A stretch of 64,000 nucleotides of DNA from Epiperipatus broadwayi (GCA_028023455.1 JAQFVV010006312.1:2647898-2711897); one strand, 5' to 3'; numbered from the stretch's first letter, positions 11,491 through 23,900 are shown. The notes: a model not told the origin generated them from the sequence alone. A program made the numbers and translations.

Positions 11491-12150
11491 ATAAGTCACT
11501 GTTTTCCAATAATTTTTCTTTTAAATTTTATCTTTGTCTTTTGCATTTTCATTTCTATAGTGATGACTAAATTTTCCCACTTTATCTTACTTATATTGAT
11601 ATTTTTTTGCTCTCTATCTCATTTTCTTTAACTGTTATTTTACATTCAAATATCAGCCTTTCAAGCTAATTGTGCATGCACAATTAGCTTGAAAGGCTGA
11701 TATTTGAATGTAACACAATTGTAAACATAGCACTATATAAAAATAAATGCTTATTTAACTGTTATTATTTTTTATTTCCATCTTTTACTCTTTCTGAAAT
11801 CCTTTTTTATTTTTTAGTATTTCTGTGCATATATATTTTTTTCTCATCTAATGTAATGGATTTTTGGTTTCGTCATTTATTTCATTCTATTAATTTGAGT
11901 CACTGCTTTTCAATAAATTTCTTTTATATTTTGTCTTTTGCATTTCCAATTTTATTCTGAAGACTAATTTTTTTTTACTTTATAATACTTCTATTGATAT
12001 TTTTCTTGTTCTCTATTTTATTTTTTTTAACTGGTATTATTTATTATTTTCATCTCTTTATTTTTTGAAATGTTTTTATATATGTTATTATTCCTATGCA
12101 CAGATTTTCTTCCTCATTTTGCCTTCCCCATTTATATCCTTCTATTAATT
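11491..12150. repeat. Degenerate tandem duplication, about 277-bp unit
   Basis: The stretch from about 11492 (AAGTCACTGTTTTCC) recurs from about 11896 (GAGTCACTGCTTTTC). The match continues through TTTTGCATTT, CTATTGATATTTTT and TTAACTG blocks to TTCTATTAATTT near 12141. The first unit is longer because it carries a 114-bp insertion plus its target duplication at 11627-11766. The second unit lacks that insertion and serves as an empty site. Confidence 0.7.
11640..11753 (+). mobile_element. Palindromic retroposon-like element, short copy
   Basis: The element consists of a perfect 70-bp palindrome (11642-11711, centre GCATGC) followed by a tail of about 42 bases ending AAATAAATGCTTA. It is flanked by TTTAACTGTTATT at 11627-11639 and again at 11754-11766, and the paralogous unit near 12027-12042 has one similar copy (TTTAACTGGTATT) and no insert. 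The termini and tail match the longer element at 37487-37967 read in the opposite direction. The tail plus 10-13 bp duplication fit target-primed insertion, but a Mutator-like MITE with long duplications is an alternative. Confidence 0.75.
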
Positions 12151-13483
12151 TAACCATATTTCATTTTTAATATGATGTTATGCTTCTAATTCAAATTTTT
12201 TAAATTTGATTTCTCATATTTCCTTCATTACTTACAACATACATTGTTTTTGTCAACAACAATTTTTTTCCCATTTTCCTCACTGTATAATTAATGTCTG
12301 TTTCTTAATAAACCACAGATGTGGGGTAACTTGGGAAATACAAAATATTGTATATTTTCCATGCTACCATAAAATGGCTTTATATTGTAATTACTATATC
12401 CATTATTTAATCATTTAAATTCTTGGTCTCTTTATCTCAAACTTTAACTTATTTTCTACAACAGTTTGCTTTAAATTCTTCAATAGTTTGTATATTTCTA
12501 GTAATTTCATCAATTATTGCAAACATTCATTTTTGTCATGCTATCATTTTATTTACATTTTTGCCATCTTTTTTTTATTTTACCCTAAGTTTTGTTGTCT
12601 ATTTATTGTCATATAATTTCTTAATTTTGCCACTTGTTGTAATTGTGTATTAACCATTCACTTTATACAATGTTATTTATTCTGTATTGTTACTATTATT
12701 TTTCATTGACTAGCTTTTAATTTCATCATTTGTTGTTATTGGCTGGTTAATCATTTGAGCATTTGTTATTGCTGGTGATCATCCATATATTATTTCATTT
12801 GTTTAAATACCACCAATAAGAGTAGGTTCCTGCTGGAACCAATTCATAATAATGAATTTTCAGACTTTGGTTTGCTATAGTCTTATCAAATGCTAATAAT
12901 GAAATTTGTTTGCAAAAAATAATATACTTGTATTATTGAGGCAATTTCAGTTTTTTTTTTGTTATTCTCTACTGTGTTTGCAAATTATAAAATATCAATA
13001 TAGTCCCATCTTTTTTATAGTGTATATTTTGCCACACCCTATTTCAAAATATCTAATTTTTTAGAGATCACTACAATTTTGTTGGTCACCTCTACTAATG
13101 GCTTTTTTCATTATTTTATCAAATATATGCATTTTATGATAACTCTATATTACTGAAAATAAATAATTATTAATAATTAAAAAACATGCTGTGTTATAAT
13201 TATATTTTGTTTATTAATCTTTATGGTATATGTGATGACATTTTTTTTCAAAATGTTGTAAAGTGTTAGTACCATAACAGTGGCTAACATTTTTCTCCTG
13301 CAATTTGTAATATTTTCTTGATTAGATGCTGATTTTAGCCAAACACTTTAATATTTCATTTTACCAGGATTTATACTTGTAATAATATCTTTAGTCATCA
13401 CAAGGAAATAGGGAAAACCTCAACTTTATATATTTCTTCTAAAACACACTGTAAGTATCTAGAGACTTTATATCTGGTATATG
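12151..13483. other. T-rich stretch, nothing recognised
   Basis: Small open frames here are chance. A tiny perfect hairpin (GGTTCC TGCT GGAACC) lies near 12826-12841. Confidence 0.55.
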
Positions 13484-13485
13484 TA

Positions 13486-14395
13486 TGAGGAGGTACCCAA
13501 AACCCAGAATTGTTCTTTCATTAGTGGGCCCATTATGACATTTTTTCATTACGAGATACTTTCTGTGGAAATTTTTATACATCAGTCTTCTAACTTGTGT
13601 CATTAAGAGAAGTCATGCAACCACATAGTAAATTATTTTGTTAAGTGCATCTCACTCTTTCACTGATTTTTATGATGGCTGAAAAATTAAAACTATGTGA
13701 AATTCTGTTTTCTATTAGAAAAAAATAGCAGGGAAAATAGTTGTAATGCTTGAAACAGATAATAAGCAAGCTATTGTGGAAAAATACAAGTTTATGAATG
13801 ATTTAACAGAAAAAACAAAATCATTATGTCCTAAAAAATAAAGTGGGTGAAGTTCAATGTAAAACAATGCAGATTATTTTTGTGACACAAATAGCATTAT
13901 TTGTCTAGAATTCATTAATTCATAATGATCAGGCATTTTATCTACAGCTTCTGAAATTTTTGTATGTTGTGATAAAATAAAATTGTTCTAATGTGTAGCA
14001 AACTTGGAGGTGGTAACTTCCCCTTTCTAATGTAACAAAGCACAAATCTTTGAGTGTAAAACAATTTAAAAAAAAACCTGCATGACCCATTTTATCCACC
14101 TGCCATATTTATTTGATCTCATTCATGTGATTTCTTTTTACTCCCTAAATGCAACATTGCTTCAAAGTAAAACATTTTATAAATCTTGAAAGAGATGAAC
14201 ACAAAGACAATAGGGGCACTAAAAAGCATCACTTTGCAAGAGTTTCAGGACAGCTTCAGAAAGGAGAAAACATGTTTAAACCAGTGCATTGCATCAAATG
14301 GATATTACAATGAAGGAGATTCAATTTGTAGAATATATAATTAAATATAAAAAAAATTATTTTACAATTCTGGTTTTTTTGTGGGGTATGCCTCA
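13486..14395 (+). mobile_element. Dead, internally deleted mariner-like element, copy 1
   Basis: The left end reads TGAGGAGGTACCC then CAGAATTG. The right end, reverse complemented, reads TGAGGCATACCCC then CCAGAATTGT, giving degenerate terminal inverted repeats of about 28 bp. The left flank is TA, and the right flank has decayed to TT. About 0.9 kb lies between the ends, shorter than an intact mariner of roughly 1.3 kb. The same termini and coding pieces recur near 32.5-33.2 kb. Confidence 0.75.
13672..14330 (+). pseudogene. Mariner transposase remnant
   Basis: Mariner transposase cuts and pastes DNA at TA sites using a D,D34D catalytic centre. From the ATG at 13672 the N-terminal helix-turn-helix region is recognisable in pieces (KFCFLLEK-like, then KIQVYEWFN-like, spread over frames with stops). 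The C-terminal region is seen at about 14040-14320, including a piece reading QEFQDSFRKEKTCLNQCIAS and then SNGYYNEGDS. The middle, where two of the catalytic aspartates should lie, is largely missing or unreadable. Stops and frame changes throughout make it non-functional. The family call rests on the order of these pieces and the terminal repeats. Confidence 0.7.
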
Positions 14396-14903
14396 TTCAC
14401 TTTATATTAACCCCAAAATGAGCTTTCTAGAGCCATATCTTAATTTGTTGTTTCTTTTAGAGTTTCTCATTTGATTAAAATTTATATTATTGGTTTTAGA
14501 ATTTTAATATTTTTTGACCATAACGGATTTGGTATTTCCAGTTAAAAAACTTCAATTCTTTTTGACAATGTATCCAAAATAATATATTTTTACTTAGTCT
14601 TCAACAATTTACTTATGTTTTTGAACCCATACATTTTTAGTATTGCATTGTATTTCTAATGTTTTTAGTCCATTTCATTTTGCATTATTAAAATTCTGAT
14701 AGACTTTTTTATATTCAGTATTTGATATTTCAGAATATTGATTGTGAGTCCTTTTACATTCCTGTTTATTGTATTATTAAGCTCTTCTCTAATAAGAGTG
14801 TAAATTTAGTAAGGTTAACTGCTTCAAACAGGTTTTGTAATGGTATGAACACAATCTGCATGTTTTCAGATAAAAGTTTCAATCATACTATATGGTTAAA
14901 GCT

Positions 14904-14967
<64 letters not shown>

Positions 14968-16984
14968 GCAGTGTATTGATTATAACTTCGTGATTTCCCT
15001 TTTGTCAAACTGAATAGTGTTTTATGTCATATTTATTACTGGAAAGCCATCTGGATGATGATGAAGTTGCTTTTGATAGTATTTTTCTTAAAACAATTAT
15101 ATACTAATTGTAATATGATTTTTACTATAATCTGACAAAATTTTATGATCACAAGCCAGAATCAATATAACTAATCAATAAACATAAATAAAAATATACA
15201 GCATTTCACATCTGGTAACTATATCATTCAGTAAAATTATAAGTACACATAACTTTTTCATATATAAGTATTTTGGAACTTTTAGATTAGAAAGCCTTCA
15301 AAGTTAAATGCATCTATAAACGCATTCTCAAACATTTTCTCTTAAATTTTTACAAATTTTTAAAATAAAAAAACAGAATCTATGACTTTCTACATAATAC
15401 ATTTAATTTCAACAACAATTTAAGTCATTGTTTTAAAACATTAGATTATTCACTGGTTGGCCATATTTTTTTATTATTATTTTTATTATACTTTCTCCAA
15501 ATTTGAAAGTCTGTTTTTATCGTACTTTACTTTCTACTCTCAGAGATGTGAGTTTATTGAGCCATACTAATCTTCTGCTAAGGGATATAGTTTTTTAATG
15601 ACTTAGGTTTAGAAGTTATTTTTATCAATCATTAAAGATGTAATGCACATGGAATCATCAATGTAACCATTAAGTAAATAATCAGGCTAATTAAGTTGGT
15701 TTGAATCTTGGATAGATATGCAAATTATATCTTTACATAAATACAAATCTCACATTTGGCACATTTTCATATAAGGAAGCATATAACACATATTAATAAT
15801 AAAAATAAAATAAAATAAAATGACAATACATTTCTTTTTGTCTAAAGGCCTTTTTTATTATATCTTTGTCTGATGTTTGCATTATATATGCAACACGTTT
15901 TAAAATGCATATTTTTTCTAGATATTTAAGTCAGAGTGAGAACTGATCCCATTTTATTCTATCATGATTCAAACAAATTTTATATTTCTTGTAAATATAT
16001 ATTTAATTTATTTTTTTGTGGAATCAATAAATCTGATAAAGGCATACTAGCTTAAGTAAATTAACAATAGTAATTATGTTTACAATATGATTATAAAAAA
16101 ATGAAATGTTAAATGTTGTAACTAAAAAGAAAAAAAAAATTAAAATGTATAAGTCCTCCATCACCACTGTTTTCAATATATTTTAATTATTCATGAGAAA
16201 TGATTATAATAATGTTTGGTAATATCATTTTATTAAAATTACATTACCTTATTTGTATTATGGCTAGATGTAGATATCATAATTAAAACATAAGTTCCAT
16301 TTATAAGATAAAAAATATCTGCATTATTATCATATTTTATAATTTATGGATGTAAACGAATGTGGACTTGTATAGTGCTAAACATTTAAATGTGTTAAAA
16401 ACTTATTCCACACACTTTATAGCTAATAAATTAAAAAAAAATTATCTGACACCAATCTCATAGTAAAGTTGATCAAATAAGAGTAGTTATTTAAAATATT
16501 CAGCTCTTTATACAATTATGATATTAACATACATAATTGTAAAACATATGCTTCAAAAAAGACTGTAATTATAGTAATAAACTTTGGTAATATTTTCCAT
16601 ATTGCTATAATAATAAATAGATATAAAATTCTACATTAAAAGATGAAGAATGTAGTCGTATAATTGAAACTATAGTTTTATTTCCAGTAAAATCAATTTA
16701 ATTCAATGTAATTATTTAGCCCTATAACTGCACATAGATTTTTACTCAAAATTTGTTGTCCTTGCCTTATTATTACTATAATTTTTATTAAATTTCCATA
16801 TCGTGATTTCAGTTTATTCAAGATATAATAATAATGATAATAATAATAATAATCATCATAATAATAAAAACAACAATAATAATAATTTTTATATGAGTTT
16901 TAATAAAAGTATAGCATTGCAAGATCACACACTTGCTTTTGATTTTGTGTAAATATTTGTAATCAAACATTTTATTAACTTGGT
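14396..16984. other. AT-rich stretch with microsatellites
   Basis: It contains an (AC)n(AT)n compound run at 14905-14965, an AAAAT-type run near 15808-15830 and an imperfect (AAT)n run near 16828-16890. No gene is recognised. Confidence 0.6.
14905..14965. repeat. (AC)16(AT)14 compound microsatellite
   Basis: A direct run of AC dinucleotides switches to AT at about 14937. Confidence 0.95.
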
Positions 16985-16999
16985 TTAATACTTATTAAT

Positions 17000-17990
17000 C
17001 ATGTATATTGTCCCTGTGGCTATTATGGTCCTAGAAAGGTAGAGCATGCTTCGTGTAAGTTGTTTTATTGGCCTTGGATGTATGCATCCATAATAAATAC
17101 TCTCCAATCATGTGGAATTTATCTTAAAACAAAGTTTCTAAATAAGTCATATGCTGGGAAATGGCAGACTATATTACCAAAGAAATCTAGTGAGATCTTG
17201 GCAATGTATTTTTATGGCTCTTTACCATCCTATTGGCATTAACAAGTTTTTGTTGGTAACATAAGACTTATTTATAAAGTATGTCACTGATTATCCAGTG
17301 AGAAAAGTCGTGGCTAATGATGCCATCAAGGTAATGATGGAATCTCAATTCCTAATAGTTGAAAAACCAGAGTCAATCTTGACTGATCATGCCACTTCAT
17401 TCATATCCCTAGAGTAAAGAAATTGGTTATGTATGCAATACATTAAACCTGTACTGATCTCCATTCATAACCCACAATCTAACCCATATGAAAGGGTTAT
17501 GAGGGAATTAAGTCATTTGTTTAGAGTGTATCTTGAGGGAACCATAATGATTGGGTAAACCAATTAAAGCAGGTATTGTCATATATCAACCTGACTCAAA
17601 CTGAATCTATGGGCTTTACCCCTATGCATTTGCATTTTGGTCAGGGGGAGACAAACGTAATTAAAACCCTGTTGCCTGTTACTTTAGAGGAGCCAGATCA
17701 CAATGATGATATCATCAAAGCTAATGAAAATATGATAAAAATGGGAGACAGACATGAATTACAAGGGCCACAGCATCCTAGCCAATTTAAGAAGAGAGAC
17801 TTAGTATTAGTTTGTATCCTCCATGTTAGTCATCTCCAGGATTATAAATTTAAATTTTTCAATTTGTATGAAGGGCCATACCTCATTGAGAAAAAGGTTG
17901 AAACCAATGCTTAGGTTATCCATGCATCTGATGGATAAAAAAAAACTTATAATGTCAGGAGTCTTCAGCTGGGACCTTACCTTGTAACTA
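17000..17990 (+). pseudogene. Ty3-type (gypsy) integrase remnant
   Basis: Integrase inserts the retrotransposon DNA copy into the chromosome. In order I see a zinc-binding H2C2-type region (17000-17135) with the typical FYWPWM run near 17063; a core start near 17200-17215 where the first catalytic Asp position reads Tyr just before FYGSLP; the second Asp in TDHA near 17380; the Glu in NPYERVMREL near 17490; and a C-terminal region with GFTPMHLHFG (about 17612) and a DLVLV/EGPYLIEK stretch to 17914. Stops at 17240 and between 17243 and 17575, plus frame changes, kill it. No gag, protease, RT or LTR was found beside it, so it is a fragment. It lies on the opposite strand to the LTR element at 20.7-28.2 kb. 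Confidence 0.8.
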
Positions 17991-18020
17991 ATAAGTAATA
18001 TGTTAGCCCTGAATCATTCT

Positions 18021-18041
18021 ATATGTATGTATGTATGTATG

Positions 18042-18087
<46 letters not shown>

Positions 18088-18155
18088 CTATACATATATA
18101 TAAATCATTAAAATGATTATATATATATATATATATATATATAATCATTTTAATG
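18021..18155. repeat. (TATG)n(AT)n microsatellite with a 50-bp palindrome
   Basis: TATG repeats at 18021-18048 pass into (AT)n to about 18082. Bases 18106-18155 form a palindrome in which CATTAAAATGAT and ATCATTTTAATG bracket an (AT)n core. Confidence 0.85.
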
Positions 18156-18606
18156 AGTGTTTCAGTGTGAATCTTATACAAACAATATTTCCTTTTGAAT
18201 TCTGAGAAAATGTAAATACATTTCTTTTAAAATCCTATTAGGTGAATTTTTTATCATTTGTTATTTTGTTTTGCATTTAGTTGAGTTATTATAAAGATAT
18301 TAAACAAGAATAAAAGTATGACATTTATTGTTTGGAAAAAGTAAAAGATTTCTGGTAATATTATAGTTAAGCACTATAAAATATTTCAAAACTTTTTATT
18401 TATGTGATTGTTATTCAATGGATTTGTTTAAGTGAAAAAGATTACTCCTAGATAATTAAGAGAATTGTGTAAGAATAATTGAGGAGTTGTTTCTGCCCAC
18501 ATAGGTATAGATGTTCATATGCAAAGACATTTTTTATGAGAAAGGGGCAGGAGAGTCATGTAAAGGATAGAAAATCCACTCTTTCTTTTGAAGTGCAAGT
18601 ATAGTT
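18156..18606. other. AT-rich stretch, nothing recognised
   Basis: No gene or repeat end was identified before the TTAA at 18607. Confidence 0.5.
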
Positions 18607-18610
18607 TTAA

Positions 18611-19449
18611 CCCTTTAAGCGTCTAATTGTTCATTTGCCGCAGGTGGTAACACTCAAAGCTTTTAATTGGCCGATGCACAAAATAATGTATCAATTTTTC
18701 AAAAGTTATTGACCGTTTTTTTAAATATATTCACTTTAGTTTCATTTTTAAAAAGTATATTAGTAATTTCTCACATTATAAAAATAAACGAAAGTTTGTT
18801 CAAAAATAAATTTTGATTTTTAATTTTAAAAATATTTGTTACGGTTGACATGAAAAGAAACGTCAATCATAATTTCACGTTATGATTTTTTTTTCCCAAC
18901 TTTGCAATAAATAAATAATTCTTGCTAAAATCATAACTATTTTTGTAAAATAATATTTATTTTTGACATATTATATGAAAATAATTTGTATTTTATTTGT
19001 ATTTCATCAAAAAATATTTTTAAAATGCTCTAAAACATTCGTTTATCATTTTCAAAATAAAACAAAAGCGTTCGTAAATTTTTAATTTTTGGCAGCCATA
19101 TAAAAATTTTAACAGCCAATAAGATTCAAGAAAAGATGATGAGAAGGCGGAGCTTTTCCATTTTCTTTTGTTTACAAAATTTCAACAGCCAATAAGATTC
19201 AAGAAAAGATGTGAAAAGGCAGTGCTTAGTTTTTGTTTGACATAAATCATCAATTAATTGATTTTTTATTTGTAAAATAATTCAATAGATGGCAGTATAT
19301 TATAAAACTTTTTGCGTTCTAAAAAATGACGTCAAAACCGTAAATGTAGTACAAAAACTAAGCAATTTACAGTGATGTCAAATTTCCTCGATTAAAAACG
19401 AATATGTGTCAAATTGCCTCGATTAAAAACGAGTCATTCAGTCAAAAGG
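18611..19449. mobile_element. piggyBac-like MITE with TTAA target duplication
   Basis: The element begins CCCTTTAAGCG after TTAA at 18607-18610 and ends CAGTCAAAAGG before TTAA at 19450-19453. The ends are imperfect inverted repeats (CCCTTTAAGCG versus CCTTTTGACTG). A TTAA duplication and a CCYTTT start are hallmarks of piggyBac. Inside there is no transposase, so it is non-autonomous. It holds two internal duplications: an AACAGCCAATAAGATTC block near 19110 and 19184, and a CTCGATTAAAAACGA block near 19388 and 19417. Confidence 0.75.
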
Positions 19450-19453
19450 TTAA

Positions 19454-20716
19454 AAAATCTCTTTTAGTTTTTATTTAAGGATTTGTAAATAGGTTGATAT
19501 TGTTATTGATTGTTTGTATTGTTATTTAATTCATTTTTATTTATTTATTGTGATATGTGCTTTGTTTTATGATGATGAGATTTTAATAGAAATGGATATA
19601 TATAAATTTGTGAGTGTATATGTATAATAATAATTATCAAGAGTAGCATTTAAATTACTAATTACAATTAGATTGTACTTTTACTTTTTATTTTTTTTGA
19701 AAATTATAAAAGATGTAATGATATTATTCTGGTTGTTTATTTATTTATTTGTTTTGTAGATTATAAAATAAAATTTTCAATGTAATATATATATATTTAT
19801 TGACATTATTTTTTTGTTTTGTTATTTAAAAAAATATTTTAAAATCAACAGTGTTAAAGTTTTTAGATTAGCATGTGAATTATAACAATAGGACAAAGAT
19901 TACTATGGAAACCCAGAACATAATCACCAGGATTAATTAATAAAACAGAGGAAGAAATAAGTCATAGCTTTATTTAGTCTATTCCCCAAATTCTTCTTTT
20001 GGATATCAATATAAGTACTGGACCAAGATAACATCAAAAATGTTTGGCTAAGTATGTTTTATTAACTGGGGCAATTGTAGCTATTTTGCCTGTCTTATTT
20101 CATTATTGAAGTCCAGTAAAATATGCAGCCTGAAATCAAACCTGCATTTGCAAACAAACTTAGTAATAGTCAAATTTAATTATTTCTATAATTGAATATA
20201 AAGAAAATGACCAGAATTAATTGCTCCAACAACAGAAAAAACTATATATTCATTAATGATATGTATACATATTTTAAAGTTATTTTGACCAATTTGGGAT
20301 GGACAAAATAAAAGAAATACACCTGAAATAATTAGTGGACTGGGAAATGAAGAGACATTAAAAGAAATTAAATAGTCATTAAAATTTGGCATTTTTTTTG
20401 TTTTATATGTCTATTATTTTTTATAACATTTTTAAAATATATCTTTATAAAAGTATATATATATATATGTGTGTGTGTGTGTAATATTTAAAAGTAATCT
20501 ATAAGTTTTTTTTTGAATGTTTAAACTTATTAATGATAATGAAAGTCAATTTTTAATATATATAAATATTTATTTATCTTTTTTTTTACAAAAATTTTAT
20601 AACATAAATTGTGCGAATATATTGCTAAATGCCAAGATAGAACAATGATTGTAATAATATATATTTTATTTCAATGTCATTAAATTGGTCTATTTAATTC
20701 ATGTTTTATATATATC
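19454..20716. other. AT-rich stretch, nothing recognised
   Basis: The longest frame (68 codons near 20186-20392, minus) resembles nothing known. An (AT)n(GT)n run lies at 20456-20482. Confidence 0.55.
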
Positions 20717-23378
20717 ATAACAGATGAAACAATTCTCATCATACATTCTCCCCAATATCTATCATATCAGTCATGTCAATCACTAATTCGATCTTTAACG
20801 GTGTGTAGTCCCACTACACATCGTGCATCCACGTTGGTCACCAGATATAATGGACGGAATGATTAGCACTTTGATAAATCTATTAGATATATCAGAAATC
20901 ATCTGGTTCAATCACAATGTATGACTAACTTATATAAAGTATTTATGTGATGATACACCTATCTATTGAGGCCCAAACATTGCTGGTGCCAGATATAACA
21001 GATGGAACGATTACAACTAATCCCAAAAGTTGATGACGCCAGATATAATGGATGGTAAACTAACTTGCAGACTGTACTACTATGCAGATGTATCAATATG
21101 GTGTGGGGATAAGTTAATATGCTCTAATTTATTACCCCTAATGAAACAATCTGCAGAGACCTACCAGGCTTACAAGGGAAGAAAGTTGCATCCAACTATG
21201 TTCAAACTGTGGGTCATCTGATAGAGTGCTAATGAGAACCTGATGAAATGCTTAACCAATGATTGCATACCCTTTAATTGACTAACTCTATCCCTATTTA
21301 ATAATATTAAATGCAATTTAGGTTAGTTCATCCACTTTTCCCCTTTTTAATTCTGTTATGCCCTAATATTAAAGCCTATAGAGAATATCGCTTTTAACTC
21401 CATTAGCAGTTATGAACAAATACACAGCAACTCCTGCACCTATATATAGGTTACAACTAGCATTTATTATATTTGTTTTATTTTTAAGCTTTTATATAAT
21501 AAGAAAAATAGATGTGTGTGCATGTATAATTATTTCTAAACTGTGGAATGTCAGGACAACTCAATAAACCAGAGACCGGAATAATATAAACTCTCAAACA
21601 TTTATTAACAATAATAAATATCAAGTATAATGACAATAGTAATGATAAAAAAAATAAAACACAATAAAAAAAATATAATAATCATCATATGTACATGTGT
21701 CACTCATTCTCTACCAATCATAATTATATAGAAAAATCAACTTTAGTTATTTAATATAGTTGAGATGCTGGCTAGCTAAATTATATATTTACAAATGTTA
21801 ATCTATTTAACAAGTTTCCCCAATTTATATGTATGATAGAGACAGCTACCAGTTGGTTAGTCAAACATACTGGAAAATATATGTACACGGTTAATCATAA
21901 AATAAAACATATAATATGTATTCTGTATGTGTTGTAATTTAACCTATATATAAATTTAGAGAATCTTATCTCAGTATTTATGTGGATAACCCTGATGTGA
22001 AGCAGGTGGTATTACCTAAATTTTATTTATAATGAAAATATAAAAAATATCAAAATGAATAATACCCCCTTTTCTTCTTTGCTAATTCTGACAAATGAGG
22101 CTTCAGCATCAGAGTGTGAAAATACAACAGATAGTATGAATAAAAAATAAAATAAATAAACAAAAATTTACAATATTGATTCTTTGATTAAAAATTGTAA
22201 TTGGAACAAGGTTCCTAAAAATCATCATAATAGAAGTAGTAGTAGTAGTTGATAGTTAGGCAAGTTGTTCTTCAAAGCAGTTTCACTTAGTAAATCATTC
22301 TCCTTACCAAGAATAGATAGGTACAATGGTGTCTCCTGTAGTTGTGTTTAATGGTAAACATCTTGATCCTCATTTGATTCACCATGATGTATTCCAATCC
22401 TTGTTTACTTTGGATTGAAGGCATCTTCTTGTGTGTTTCAATAAAGTAGAAATATATATAGATATAATGCAGTTGGCAGGAAAATACCATGACACATAAT
22501 AGCATGTTTTGCTCTAGCCCATTTTCATATTAAAGTACATTTTAATAATTATTTATAATCATATATTTTTATTGAATTATATTGAAGCACTTATATGTAT
22601 ATTAAGAAAATTATTTCATTTTTCTTTCTTCTCCAATTTTTAGCAAATTTAATTCTCATTATAGTTTTTGAAAAGATTTAAAAAAATTCAAATTTACTCC
22701 AACAACTTTTTAAACATGATTTAATTATTTAAGAATTAATCAGTTATTCTTACTTCTTTTCACTTTCTGTCCTTTGGATTTGATAAACTTTTAGTTACAG
22801 TATTTGACTTTTAAAATGTTTATAATTTAACTAAAAGAAAAAGTAAAAACTCCATTTTAGTGTTCTAAATTTTTAGTTTAATTGCTGTCTTTTGTTACAG
22901 TTGTTATAACAATAAGAAGAATGGTTTGTAAACTGTCTTTTGTTTTTATACATTTTCATGCATGTAGATTTCCAGGAATGCTGATATCTTTAACTGCCTA
23001 TTGTTTAAATACATTTAGATTTATTATAAATAAAAAAAATAACAAAATAATAAAATCAGTTTTATTTTCACACATATGTACCCACCTAATTAACTTCAAG
23101 TCATCCCACATTCATTTACCTATTAATTAATATTCAATTTTAAATTAATAAATATATATATACATTACAGTTTATTTATATATACAATAGTACTTTCTAA
23201 AATATTGATCAAATTTTATTTTATAAATATAATAATTTATTGTGTATTATATGTATATAGGCAATAATAATAACAAATAATAATCTTCACACTATTACTA
23301 TAAATTCCAAATGGATTGGGTTCAATAAATATGCTTGATCTTTTTAGGAATGTGCGCATTGTAAGCTATCCTTTACAA
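20717..23378 (-). repeat. 3' LTR (left copy)
   Basis: It begins on the minus strand with TTGTAAAGG (or TGTAAAGG) next to the polypurine tract and ends CTGTTAT at 20717. The same sequence, with scattered substitutions and small indels, lies at 25586-28205. In the 192-base window 21030-21221 I count seven differences from the partner, about 3.6 percent. Near its 20717 end the motif CCAGATATAA recurs at 20841, 20989 and 21039. Confidence 0.8.
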
Positions 23379-23389
23379 CCCCTCACCTT
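23379..23389 (-). promoter_or_regulatory. Polypurine tract of the LTR element
   Basis: On the minus strand AAGGTGAGGGG sits directly before the start of the 3' LTR. In LTR elements this tract primes plus-strand DNA synthesis. The partner LTR at 28205 is followed by (AT)n instead, as expected for outer flank. Confidence 0.65.
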
Positions 23390-23900
23390 ACAGGGTTAGA
23401 ATTTTAATATGTAATGAAAATTTTAACACTTATACAAGGCTTGCATTTGAAGTTTGATGGGTTTTTTTTTCAACAAATATAAGAAGGGTAGTGAAACCTT
23501 ATTTTACTGTTTTCTACACTCAATTACAGAAATTGCTTTTTATTCTTCTCTACTCACTCTCATAAAATACTTTTCAAGGTGGGGTTCAAACATAGCTTGT
23601 TTTTTTTAAAAAAAAAATTAATGATGGTTATGTTTTGAGCACACTAATAAAAATGTGTTTTTGTTTCAGATAGCACATATTTTTTTTTCTTGTTATCCTC
23701 TATCCTGCTCCTATAGAGTCTTATTGGATTCCCTTTGAGGATTAATAGAAGATTGGAGCAACCATCACTTAATGTGGTTTAACTCTCTTAAATAAAGTGG
23801 CTCTAAAGTATTCTAATATCTGCTTTGGCATCCATTAGGGAATACTCTCATCATATTTTTAACCTAACTTCATAATATCTAATTTTTTTTTTTTTTACTT

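Noticed and set aside
12423-12653. A 76-codon hydrophobic frame, possible membrane peptide
   Set aside because: T-rich sequence gives Phe/Leu/Ile-rich frames by chance; there is no supporting signal.
21030-21221. A 63-codon plus-strand frame conserved in both LTRs (also 25897-26088)
   Set aside because: Conservation follows from the LTR duplication. Of seven nucleotide differences, six change the amino acid, so there is no sign of purifying selection.
22882-23130. An 82-codon plus-strand frame conserved in both LTRs (also 27689-27937)
   Set aside because: It has the same explanation: eight or so amino-acid differences and no recognisable domain.
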